In this document: positions 1-6,698 of the stretch, one piece after another
How positions within the stretch are numbered: position 1 is the stretch's first letter
Layout of the letters: every line of letters starts with the position of its first letter
Origin: Actinomycetota bacterium
GTDB lineage: Bacteria > Actinomycetota > Actinomycetes > Streptosporangiales > Streptosporangiaceae
DNA length: 12,227 nt
Direction: 5' to 3'
Assembly (NCBI GenBank): GCA_003140115.1
Contig: PLIQ01000083.1
Coordinates: 1-12,227 of the forward strand
Position numbers and translations under genes: made by a program
Notes under the pieces: generated by a model
Told to the model about the DNA's origin: nothing
Seen by the model: the letters and a program-made list of their open reading frames with translations, nothing else
Databases searched by the model: none

Positions 1-426
1 CACCCGGAGACCGGGACCAACGTCGAGGCGCCCTGGGAGATCGAGCGGGTGCTCGAGGTGTCCGACGTCGGGCTGTGCCTGGAGACCGGGCACATGCTGC
101 TCGGCGGCGGCGACCCGGTCGCGATGCTCACCGATCTCGGCGACCGGGTCAACCACGTGCACCTCAAGGACGCGCGGCTGCCGGTCATGGCCGAGATCAT
201 CGCCGACGAGGCGCCGGTGACCGAGATCTGGACCAGAGAGGCGTTCTGCGCGCTGGGCGGCGGTGACCTGGACACCGATGCCGTGCTGGATGGCCTGCGC
301 CGGATCTCCTTCGGCGGCTGGCTGGTGGTCGAGCAGGACATCTTGCCGCGCAGCGCCGAACGGTTCGCGCGGGCCGCGGCCGAGCAGCGCCATAACCGCG
401 AGTTCCTCGCGGCGCGCGGGCTATAA
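1..426 (+). CDS. TIM-barrel isomerase/dehydratase, IolE-like, 5' end missing
   Basis: Only the last 141 codons are inside the window; the frame is open from base 1 to the TAA at 424-426. The fragment opens with HPETGT, then has LCLETGH, NHVHLKD and, near the end, GWLVVEQD. These are the spaced His/Glu metal-binding segments of the xylose-isomerase-like TIM barrel (AP endonuclease 2) family. The stretch between NHVHLKD and the GGGDLD motif, and the wording of the last two strands, most resemble 2-keto-myo-inositol dehydratase (IolE), which dehydrates inosose in the cytosol. A different epimerase of the family (for example a hydroxypyruvate or keto-sugar isomerase) remains possible. A polyol or inositol role is inferred partly from the two dehydrogenases that follow after 15 bases. 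The family call is firm; the exact substrate is not. Confidence 0.85.
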   Translation, partial: HPETGTNVEAPWEIERVLEVSDVGLCLETGHMLLGGGDPVAMLTDLGDRVNHVHLKDARLPVMAEIIADEAPVTEIWTREAFCALGGGDLDTDAVLDGLRRISFGGWLVVEQDILPRSAERFARAAAEQRHNREFLAARGL

Positions 427-430
427 GGGG
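424..430 (+). promoter_or_regulatory. Ribosome binding site fused to the upstream stop codon
   Basis: The stop codon of the TIM-barrel gene runs straight into a purine tract (TAAGGGG) 11 bases before the ATG at 442. It both fixes that start and suggests translational coupling between the two genes. Confidence 0.5.
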
Positions 431-441
431 CCGCTGACACC

Positions 442-1455
442 ATGGCTCCGTTCGCAATAGGTCTTATTGGTGCCGGGCGTATGGGCCGCACCCACCTGCG
501 GGCCCTGGCCGGCTCGCAGCGAGTAAAGGTGACCGCCGTCGCGGAGATGTCACCCGCGGCCCGTGAGGCGGTGGCCCGTGACGGCGTCACGGTGCACGAG
601 AGCGTGGCAGAGATGCTGGACCACGCGGCGCTGGACGGGGTGCTCGTCGCCGCCCCCACCGACCAGCACGGGACGATCATCGCCGAGGTCGCCGCGCGCG
701 GGCTGCCCATCTTGTGCGAGAAGCCGTGCGGGCTGACCGCCACCGAAGCCCGGGCCTCGGCGCAGACGGCCGCAGCGGCGGGGGTCCCGCTGCAGGTCGC
801 CTACTGGCGGCGGTTCGTGCCGGGCCTGCGCCAGCTGCACGACCGGATCGCCTCCGGCGAGCTCGGCGTCATCCACCTGGTGACCTGCTACCAGTGGGAC
901 GAGCAGCCTCCGTCGCCGATCTTCCGCGCGCACAGCGGCGGGATCGCGATCGACATGGGCGTGCACGAGTTCGACCAGCTGCGCTGGCTGACCGGCCAGG
1001 ACATCGCCGGCCTGGCCGTGGTGGCGTCCGGCTCGGCGCCCGACGGGATCGCCGACGTGGACGGCGCGCAGGTGGCCCTCACGCTGACCGGCGGTGCCAC
1101 CGGATTCGTCTCGCTGGGCCGCTACTTCCCGGTGGGCGACGCGGTGTGGGCCGAGGCGTTCGGCACGCGGGGGCACGAGCGGTGCGACGTCATCGACCCG
1201 GCCGAGGGCGAGGTCGCCCAGCTCGAGGCGCTGCGCCGCCAGGCGGAGAGCTTCGCGTCCTTCGCCGCGGGCGGGCCGTGCGAGGGGGCCACGGCGGCCG
1301 ACGCGATCGCGGCGCTGACCGCCGCCGAGCAGGTCACGGCCGCGATCCCGGTCCCGCCAGTGCTCCCGGTCCCGCCAGTGCTCCCGGTCCCGTCTGGGGC
1401 CCCCAACGTCAGCGATAGCCTGCCGCCCAGCTACCGTCACCAGGCCGGCGGGTGA
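442..1455 (+). CDS. Gfo/Idh/MocA dehydrogenase, inositol-dehydrogenase-like
   Basis: A 337-residue NAD(P)-dependent dehydrogenase. The N-terminal Rossmann fold shows IGAGRMG at residues 9-15. The family signature CEKP follows at 92-95, with Lys94 as the expected catalytic lysine. GGIAIDMGVHEFD at 167-178 supplies Asp171 and His175, matching the Lys-Asp-His triad and its Asp-x3-His spacing in myo-inositol 2-dehydrogenase (IolG). The segment around residues 119-142 (RRF then IASGELG) is also IolG-like. Such enzymes oxidise a ring or sugar hydroxyl to a ketone, the step before an IolE-type dehydratase, which is encoded just upstream. Length is normal, but the C-terminus carries an odd proline/valine tail (about residues 303-318) made by an 18-base tandem repeat. 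The last four bases overlap the next gene. Substrate is inferred, not proven. Confidence 0.9.
   Translation: MAPFAIGLIGAGRMGRTHLRALAGSQRVKVTAVAEMSPAAREAVARDGVTVHESVAEMLDHAALDGVLVAAPTDQHGTIIAEVAARGLPILCEKPCGLTATEARASAQTAAAAGVPLQVAYWRRFVPGLRQLHDRIASGELGVIHLVTCYQWDEQPPSPIFRAHSGGIAIDMGVHEFDQLRWLTGQDIAGLAVVASGSAPDGIADVDGAQVALTLTGGATGFVSLGRYFPVGDAVWAEAFGTRGHERCDVIDPAEGEVAQLEALRRQAESFASFAAGGPCEGATAADAIAALTAAEQVTAAIPVPPVLPVPPVLPVPSGAPNVSDSLPPSYRHQAGG
1351..1397 (+). repeat. 18-base tandem repeat encoding a Pro/Val tail
   Basis: Two perfect copies of GTCCCGCCAGTGCTCCCG (1351-1368 and 1369-1386) are followed by a degenerate third copy beginning GTCCCGTCTGG. The unit is a multiple of three and is read as VPPVLP, so copy-number changes would lengthen or shorten the dehydrogenase C-terminus without breaking the frame. 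Confidence 0.9.
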
Positions 1456-2618
1456 GCGCGTCGACGCCGCCGGACCTGCGGGTCGGCATCGTCGGCTACG
1501 GGGTGATGGGCAAGGCGCACAGCTACGGCTACCGGGTCGCGCCGCTGCTGCGCCGCCTGCCGGTGACGCCGGTGGTAACGGTGATGTCCGGGCGGGACGC
1601 CGGAGCGGTCGCGGCTGCGGCGCAAGCGTACGGGGTGCCGGTCACCGTCACCGACTGGCGCGAGCTGATCAGCCGGGATGACGTGGACGTGGTGGACATC
1701 TGCACTCCGCCCGGCACCCACGCGCAGATCGCGCAGGAGGCCGCGGCGGCGGGCAAGGCCGTGCTGTGCGAGAAGCCGCTGGCGCTGACCTATGCCGAGG
1801 CGGCCGCCGCGCTGGACGCGGTGACGCGGGCCGGGGTACACAACGCGGTCGGCTTCAACTACCGGCGACTGCCCGCGATCGCGCTGATGCGGCGCATGAT
1901 CGCCGAGGGTGTGGTGGGGGAGGTCAGGCTCTGGCGCGCCACCTGGCTGTCCGACGAGTTCGCCGACCCGGCCACGCCCTGGGACTGGCGCTTCGACCGG
2001 GCCATGGGCGGCACGACCATCGCCGACCTAGGCAGCCACCTGATCGACATGGCCCTGTGCATGGCCGGCCCGGTGGACAGCGTCTGCGCGCAGGCGACGA
2101 CGTTCATCGGCTCGCGGCCGGCGCCCGGTGGCGGCACCGCGACGGTGACCGTGGACGACGCCGCCAGTGCCCTGCTCCGTTTCTCCTCCGGGGCGCGCGG
2201 GACCTTGGAGGTCGCGCGGGCCGCCGTGCGGCGGCCCTGTGACTTCACCGTCGAAGTGAACGGCAGCCGCGGCACGCTGATGTTCAGCTACGCCCGGCTC
2301 AACGAGTTGTGGTACGGCGACTCGGACGACGACATCCGGCTGTACGGCATGCGCCGGATCCGCGCCGAGCACCCCTCGCACCCATACGCGGCCCAGTGGT
2401 GGCCGATCGGCCAGGGCGTCGGCTACGGGTCCTCGTTCGCCAACCAGGCCGCGGACCTGCTCGAGGGCTGGCCGGACGCGCCGTGGAGCCCGGGATTCCG
2501 GGACGGCGCGGCGGTCCAAGCGGTGTGCGACGCGATGGAAACCTCGGCCGCCTCGGGCCGCTGGATCAGCCTCGACGAGGTGACCGCAATCTCCCGGTCT
2601 GTGACATTATGTAATTAA
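1452..2618 (+). CDS. Gfo/Idh/MocA family dehydrogenase (second copy)
   Basis: A 388-residue NAD(P)-dependent oxidoreductase. The GTG start at 1452 overlaps the TGA of the previous gene (GTGA), the usual sign of translational coupling, so this start is preferred although no strong ribosome binding site precedes it. The Rossmann motif GIVGYGVMG lies at residues 12-20, CEKP at 106-109 (Lys108), and TTIADLGSHLID at 188-199 (Asp192, His196), giving a complete catalytic triad. It is only distantly similar to the upstream dehydrogenase: it is longer and has a larger C-terminal sheet domain with many Trp/Tyr residues (about 278-350), so it probably handles a different substrate or a different step (for example an epimerising oxidation-reduction pair). 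Its last codons are unusually AT-rich and contain a promoter for the next gene. Confidence 0.9.
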   Translation: MSASTPPDLRVGIVGYGVMGKAHSYGYRVAPLLRRLPVTPVVTVMSGRDAGAVAAAAQAYGVPVTVTDWRELISRDDVDVVDICTPPGTHAQIAQEAAAAGKAVLCEKPLALTYAEAAAALDAVTRAGVHNAVGFNYRRLPAIALMRRMIAEGVVGEVRLWRATWLSDEFADPATPWDWRFDRAMGGTTIADLGSHLIDMALCMAGPVDSVCAQATTFIGSRPAPGGGTATVTVDDAASALLRFSSGARGTLEVARAAVRRPCDFTVEVNGSRGTLMFSYARLNELWYGDSDDDIRLYGMRRIRAEHPSHPYAAQWWPIGQGVGYGSSFANQAADLLEGWPDAPWSPGFRDGAAVQAVCDAMETSAASGRWISLDEVTAISRSVTLCN

Positions 2619-2629
2619 GTGATTACTAT
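2601..2629 (+). promoter_or_regulatory. Sigma-70-like promoter for the sensor kinase
   Basis: GTGACA at 2601-2606 matches the -35 consensus at five of six positions. It is followed by exactly 17 bases and TACTAT at 2624-2629 (four of six, with the essential TA...T). Transcription would start near 2636. The element sits in an AT-rich patch that stands out from its GC-rich surroundings and overlaps the last codons of the dehydrogenase gene. Confidence 0.5.
2611..2626. promoter_or_regulatory. Inverted repeat GTAAT-N6-ATTAC, possible operator
   Basis: GTAAT (2611-2615) and ATTAC (2622-2626) form a 16-base interrupted dyad lying between the -35 and -10 hexamers of the proposed kinase promoter and overlapping the -10. 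This is where a repressor would sit. The arms are short, so it could be chance in an AT-rich patch. Confidence 0.25.
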
Positions 2630-2785
2630 TTGTGGTATCGTTGGGGCTTACGAGACCGGTTCACGTGCTGTGGTTTGGGCATGTCGGCCCCGGTCGGACG
2701 GGTGATGTGCCCTTGCGCGCGGCGGTTACTGCGCCACGCGGAGAGCCTCTTGCCGTTACCAGGCTTGGCGCGGGGATGGAGAGCC

Positions 2786-5287
2786 ATGCTGCTCCAAGGG
2801 GCAGAAAAGGTGTGGCCGACGCCCGCGGACACGCCGGCCGCCCCGCCTCCGGCCGCGCCTGATGGCCCGGCCGACATTCCATCGCGCGGCGAACGGGTGC
2901 CGGATGCGATCACCCTGGCAGGTGGCCTGCTGTGCACCGCCGTGGGCCTGACCGTGATGGCGGCCTGGTTTGTGCGGGCCACAACCATTTTGCTCTTCGG
3001 CAGCAAGAATCCGATGCCATTCAATACCGCGCTGGCCTTTGTCGTGACCGGGGTCGCGCTCGTCGCGCTGGCCAGGAGGCGGCCTCGGGCGGCGCTGGCA
3101 GCGGGCGTGTTCGACGCGGCCCTCGGCGCGGTGATACTGGCCGAATCCGCCCTCCACCGCGGTCTCGGCATCGATCAGCTGTTCGTGAAGGCCTATATCA
3201 GCGGGCCGCACGTTGTGCCCGGGAGGCCAGCGATCAATACCGCGGTGTGCCTGGCGCTGACCGGCACGGCCCTGCTGGTGTGGGGTCCGTGGCGGCCCCG
3301 CCGGCGGCCGATCGTGGTGGCCGCAGCAGGATCTGCCATCGGCGCGATCGCGGTCATAGCGACCTTCGGGTACGCCACCGGCAACCCCGCGACTTACGGG
3401 TGGTGGCACGTGTCCGCGATGGCTTTGCTCACCGCCGCGACCATGCTCGTTCTTGCGCTCTCCCTGCTCAGCGCCGCCTGGCGGGACTCCCGCGCGGGTC
3501 ATGCGGGCCTGCCCAGGTGGCTCCCGATGCCAGCCGGTGCGCTGGCTCTCGGCCTGGCTGTGTGGCTGGCCCTCACGGGCCGGGCCATGGCCGCGGGGCG
3601 TATCTCCGCGGACACCTTCACCGGCGCCGCCACTGCCCTCGGGCTGGTCATGGCGGGCCTGGTGGGTCTGGTGGTCTGGCTGGCCCAGCACGCGGAGGGG
3701 CGGCGCCGGGTGGCAGTGGCGGAGGCGACGCGACGGTCCGAGGCCGAGAGAATGGCGCGGGAAGGTGAGCATCTGCTGTTCCAGTTCCTTGAAGCCATTC
3801 CCGTCGCGGTGTTTATTGCGTCGCAGGACGGTCGGCCATACTTCGCCAATAGCGAGGCCGAGCGGCTGCTGGGACCGGGCGTCGTACCGGGCATCGCTAC
3901 CGGTGAGCTGACCGAACCCTACCGTGTTTTCCTGGCCGGAGCGGCCCAGCCGTACCCGACCGCGAGGATGGCCATTGCCCGTTCCATCGGCGGCCAGCCG
4001 TCGCACTTTGACGACATGGAGATCCATCGGCCGGATGGTTCCGCGATCCCCCTTGAGGTGTGGGGGCGCCCGGTATACGGCGCTGGCGGAGAGATCGACT
4101 ACGCCATCAACGTGTTCGCCGACATATCCAAACGCCAGGCCAGGGAGAAGATCATCGCCGGCCAGGCCGCGCTGCTCGAACTGGCCTACGACGCGATCTT
4201 CGTCCGGGACCTGGACGGTCACATCACGTACTGGAACGCGGCCGCCGAGCACGCCTACGGCTTCACCCGCGCCGAGGCGGTAGGACAGATAGCCCACGAC
4301 ATGCTCGGCACAAAGTTCCCCGAGCCGCTGGCCAGCATCGAGGCCATCACGGCCCAGCGCGGCCGCTGGGAAGGCGAACTTACGCACCGGTGCGCCGACG
4401 GGCAGTCCATTATCGTGGAGAGCCGCTGGGCGGCACAGCGCAGCCCTGGCGGATCGCTGCTGGGATTCCTGGAGATCAACCGTGACATCACCTCCCGCAA
4501 GGACGCCGAGCGCGAGGCGCTTCGGCGAGCCGAGGAGATCCAGGCCCTGAACGCAACCCTGGAACAGCGGGTGCAGCAGCGCACCGTGCACCTGGAGCGG
4601 GCCAACAAGCAGCTGGCGGCCTTCAACTACTCGGCCGCTCATGACCTGCGCACCCCGCTACGAGCGCTGAGCGGGTTCGCCGAAGCCCTGGCCGAGGAGT
4701 ACGGCGACCGGCTGGACGAGACAGGACGCGGGTACGCCGGGCGCATCCAGGCGGCCAGCGGGCACATGGCCACCGTGCTCGATGACCTGCTGCACCTGTC
4801 ACAGGTGTCAACCGCCGAGATGAACCTCCAGGACGTCGACCTCAGCGCCGAGGTCACCGCCATCTGCGGCCGGCTACGCGCGCGCGACCCCGGCCGCCGG
4901 GTCCGGGTGACCGTGCAGGACGGCGTCCGGGTCACCGCGGATCGCCCTTTGATCCGGACCGTGCTGGATGACCTGCTCGAGAACGCCTGGAAGTTCACCG
5001 CTGGCCGTGAGCACGCCACCATCGAGTTCGGCACCACTCCCGTTGCTGACGCTCCCCTCTGCTGCTACGTACGCGACAACGGGGCCGGCTTCGATCCCGC
5101 CTACGCGGACAAGCTGTTCCAGCCCTTCCAGCGGCTCCACGCCGCCAGCGAGTACCCCGGCACCGGCACCGGCCTGGCCAGCGTCCAGCGCATCGTCGAC
5201 CGCCACGGCGGCCGGACCTGGGCCGAAGGCGCCGTCGGCCGCGGCGCCACCATCTACTTCACCCTCGACGCCAAGGACATCCCGTGA
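2786..5287 (+). CDS. Membrane PAS-PAS sensor histidine kinase
   Basis: An 833-residue inner-membrane sensor kinase. I chose the ATG at 2786, preceded by GGGGATGGAGAG; a TTG at 2630 is also in frame but lies upstream of the likely transcription start. About eight hydrophobic helices fill residues 42-300 and include two copies of an NTA-(hydrophobic)-TG-ALL segment (about 79-96 and 150-166). PAS domains follow at about 328-448 and 458-571 (the second with TYWNAAAEHAYGFT), then a short coiled coil, HisKA with the phospho-acceptor in AAHDLRTPLRAL (His619), and HATPase with the N box DLLENAWKFT (729-738), DNGAGFD (764-770) and GTGTGLA (792-798). The kinase core is like that of phytochrome-type kinases (HDLRTPLRAL). 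All catalytic boxes are present. No response regulator gene is beside it, so its partner is elsewhere; the signal is unknown. Confidence 0.92.
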   Translation: MLLQGAEKVWPTPADTPAAPPPAAPDGPADIPSRGERVPDAITLAGGLLCTAVGLTVMAAWFVRATTILLFGSKNPMPFNTALAFVVTGVALVALARRRPRAALAAGVFDAALGAVILAESALHRGLGIDQLFVKAYISGPHVVPGRPAINTAVCLALTGTALLVWGPWRPRRRPIVVAAAGSAIGAIAVIATFGYATGNPATYGWWHVSAMALLTAATMLVLALSLLSAAWRDSRAGHAGLPRWLPMPAGALALGLAVWLALTGRAMAAGRISADTFTGAATALGLVMAGLVGLVVWLAQHAEGRRRVAVAEATRRSEAERMAREGEHLLFQFLEAIPVAVFIASQDGRPYFANSEAERLLGPGVVPGIATGELTEPYRVFLAGAAQPYPTARMAIARSIGGQPSHFDDMEIHRPDGSAIPLEVWGRPVYGAGGEIDYAINVFADISKRQAREKIIAGQAALLELAYDAIFVRDLDGHITYWNAAAEHAYGFTRAEAVGQIAHDMLGTKFPEPLASIEAITAQRGRWEGELTHRCADGQSIIVESRWAAQRSPGGSLLGFLEINRDITSRKDAEREALRRAEEIQALNATLEQRVQQRTVHLERANKQLAAFNYSAAHDLRTPLRALSGFAEALAEEYGDRLDETGRGYAGRIQAASGHMATVLDDLLHLSQVSTAEMNLQDVDLSAEVTAICGRLRARDPGRRVRVTVQDGVRVTADRPLIRTVLDDLLENAWKFTAGREHATIEFGTTPVADAPLCCYVRDNGAGFDPAYADKLFQPFQRLHAASEYPGTGTGLASVQRIVDRHGGRTWAEGAVGRGATIYFTLDAKDIP

Positions 5288-5306
5288 GCGGCGGCGTTCG
5301 CAGGCA

Positions 5307-5322
5307 CCCGGCCAGCGCCGGG
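5307..5322. terminator. Weak hairpin between convergent genes
   Basis: CCCGG (5307-5311) and CCGGG (5318-5322) can pair around a six-base loop in the 35-base gap between the kinase and the convergent SDR gene. There is no T tract, and the stem is only five pairs, so a terminator role is a guess based on position. Confidence 0.2.
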
Positions 5323-6084
5323 CTACCGCTCCTGCTCGGTCGGGCGGATCAGCATCTCATTCACCGCGACGTGTCGCGGCCGGGTCACGATGTAGATGAT
5401 CGCGTCGGCGATGTCCTCGGCCTGCATGGTCTGGCCCAGCTGGCTTCGTATGCTGTCGATCACCTCGGGCCGGTTGTGGCTGACTAGCTCCGTCGCGGTC
5501 GCGCCCGGCTCGACGAGTGAGACGCGTACGTAGCGCTTGGTCACTTCCTGGCGCAGGGACTCGCTGAATGCGCCGACGCCGTGCTTGGTCAGGGAGTAGA
5601 CGCCGTTGCCGTTGCGGGCCACCCGGCCCGCCACCGAGCTGATGTTCACCATGTCGGCGACCTGGCGCGGGCCGTCCCCGGCGGCGCGCAGCAGATGGGG
5701 CAGCGCGGCGTGCGCGCAGTAAAGCAGGCCGAGCACGTTGAGCTCGACCATCTGCTGCCACTCTGACAGCGGCGCGCCGACCACCGGTCCGAGCAGCATC
5801 ACCCCGGCGTTGTTGATCAGCGTGTCCAGACGTCCCAGCTCGGTGACGGTGCGCGCAACAGCGTCTGTCGCCTGCTGCTCCTGCGTGACGTCGCACTCCA
5901 GCACGAGCGCGCTGCCGCCCTGATCGCGGATACCGGCGGCGAGCGCTTCCAGCCTGTCCTTGCGCCGCGCCGCCAGCGCCACGGCCGCGCCCTGGGCGGC
6001 GAGCGCGGAGGCCGTGGCCGCGCCGATGCCGCTCGAAGCTCCGGTCACCAGCGCGACCGTGCCTTCCAGTACCGGCTTCACCAC
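5323..6084 (-). CDS. Classical short-chain dehydrogenase/reductase (SDR)
   Basis: A 253-residue soluble oxidoreductase of the classical SDR family. TGASSGIG at residues 14-21 binds the dinucleotide, NNAG is at 91-94, and the catalytic Ser150, Tyr163 and Lys167 (YSLTK) have the correct spacing. Arg40-Arg41 right after the second strand favour NADP(H). Overall it resembles the YdfG / 3-hydroxy-acid dehydrogenase group, but substrate cannot be read from sequence. The GTG start (6082-6084; a second GTG follows at once) has a good ribosome binding site, AAGGGAGA at 6091-6098, six bases upstream. It lies 20 bases after the stop of the F420-type oxidoreductase gene on the same strand, so the two are likely one transcript and may act on related substrates. 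Confidence 0.93.
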   Translation of the reverse strand: MVKPVLEGTVALVTGASSGIGAATASALAAQGAAVALAARRKDRLEALAAGIRDQGGSALVLECDVTQEQQATDAVARTVTELGRLDTLINNAGVMLLGPVVGAPLSEWQQMVELNVLGLLYCAHAALPHLLRAAGDGPRQVADMVNISSVAGRVARNGNGVYSLTKHGVGAFSESLRQEVTKRYVRVSLVEPGATATELVSHNRPEVIDSIRSQLGQTMQAEDIADAIIYIVTRPRHVAVNEMLIRPTEQER

Positions 6085-6104
6085 AACTCGTCTCCCTTGG
6101 TCGC

Positions 6105-6554
6105 CTAGTTGACGGGAAGTACCTCGAACGCGGGGTGCTTGGGCGCGATAGCGCGGATCTGGTCATCGCTCGAGTCTGGGCCGGTGCCCTCGAAGAAGAT
6201 CCCGACCTCGGCCTTCCATCTTTTCAGGTAGGCGCGCAGGACCGGGACCTTCTCGTCGTCGCTTAGTTCGCGGCCGCGGAAGCTTTCGGTACCCCGGCCC
6301 AGCCGCAGCTCACCTGCCCCGGCAACCCGCAAGTTGCGCACCCACTGCGCTTCACCGCGCGGCGCGACGAGGTAGCGGTGGCCATCGTGGGTAAGCAGGT
6401 TCACCGGCGTGGTACGCCACTCACCACTCGTCCGGCCCTTCACCGCAAGGACTCGCGAGCCGAGAACACTGATGCCCTGCCTGGTCAGCAACGCCACCAG
6501 CTTGTTGAAGACGTTGCGCGTGAACCAGCCAGGCGGCCGGTAATAATCGGACAC
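6105..6554 (-). CDS. F420-dependent nitroreductase-family (DUF385/Ddn-like) oxidoreductase
   Basis: A 149-residue protein of the deazaflavin-dependent nitroreductase family, a split-barrel fold that uses reduced F420 to reduce quinones, nitro groups or enones, often near the membrane. Family hallmarks are the N-terminal RPPGWFTRNVFNKLVA stretch, the cofactor-binding segment VKGRTSGEWRTTPVNLL (residues 38-54), and YLVAPRGEAQWVRNLRVAG (61-79). The frame stays open upstream to an ATG at 6641, but family length (about 150 residues), the typical opening SDYYRPP and a -10 element seven bases upstream all favour the GTG at 6554, read as a leaderless message. It is the first gene of a pair with the SDR. 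An F420-dependent enzyme implies that the host makes F420, as actinomycetes do. Substrate unknown. Confidence 0.88.
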   Translation of the reverse strand: MSDYYRPPGWFTRNVFNKLVALLTRQGISVLGSRVLAVKGRTSGEWRTTPVNLLTHDGHRYLVAPRGEAQWVRNLRVAGAGELRLGRGTESFRGRELSDDEKVPVLRAYLKRWKAEVGIFFEGTGPDSSDDQIRAIAPKHPAFEVLPVN

Positions 6555-6566
6555 GCTGGCCAGCGT
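6553..6566. promoter_or_regulatory. Perfect 14-base palindrome, probable operator
   Basis: ACGCTGGCCAGCGT reads the same on both strands. It covers most of the proposed -10, the spacer and part of the start codon of the F420-oxidoreductase gene. A second dyad, GCCGG-N4-CCGGC (6568-6581), abuts it. The position over the transcription start fits a repressor site, perhaps TetR or MarR type. No regulator gene lies next to it. Confidence 0.4.
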
Positions 6567-6567
6567 A
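6562..6567 (-). promoter_or_regulatory. -10 element of leaderless F420-oxidoreductase gene
   Basis: Read on the minus strand, TACGCT fits TANNNT and ends seven bases before the GTG at 6554, so transcription would begin at or next to the start codon. No -35 box or ribosome binding site is evident, as is common for actinobacterial leaderless genes. Confidence 0.4.
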
Positions 6568-6698
6568 GCCGGAGAGCCGGCCAAAAGGGCCCGGGCAACG
6601 GGCGGCTTATCACGGCTGGGCGAACCAGACCGATTCCGCATGGACCTGGCCCGAAGATCGGGGGCTATCTGGATGGTGCGGGCGGTGGTCGGCCGGTG

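Noticed and set aside
1351..1397. CRISPR-like direct repeats
   Set aside because: The copies are contiguous with no spacers, only two are perfect, and they are read in frame as protein.
550..1440. Antisense open frame of 296 codons across the first dehydrogenase
   Set aside because: The product is Arg/Asp-rich low-complexity sequence caused by GC bias; the sense strand has the full catalytic triad.
2630..2785. N-terminal extension of the kinase from a TTG at 2630
   Set aside because: It would start before the likely transcription start, has no ribosome binding site, and adds a Cys/Arg-rich segment with no domain. The ATG at 2786 has a good site.
2756..4642. Open frame of 628 codons antisense to the kinase
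   Set aside because: The kinase strand shows complete, ordered domain motifs; the antisense product is Arg/Gly/His-rich with no domain, as expected for a shadow frame in GC-rich DNA.
6555..6641. Longer N-terminus (29 extra residues) for the F420-type oxidoreductase
   Set aside because: The family starts at the SDYYRPP segment, and a -10 element plus palindrome lie just upstream of the GTG at 6554, inside the would-be extension.
6378..6698. Upstream extension of the hydrolase frame
   Set aside because: It lies antisense to the conserved part of the F420-type oxidoreductase and has no hydrolase-family content; the domain begins after 6699.
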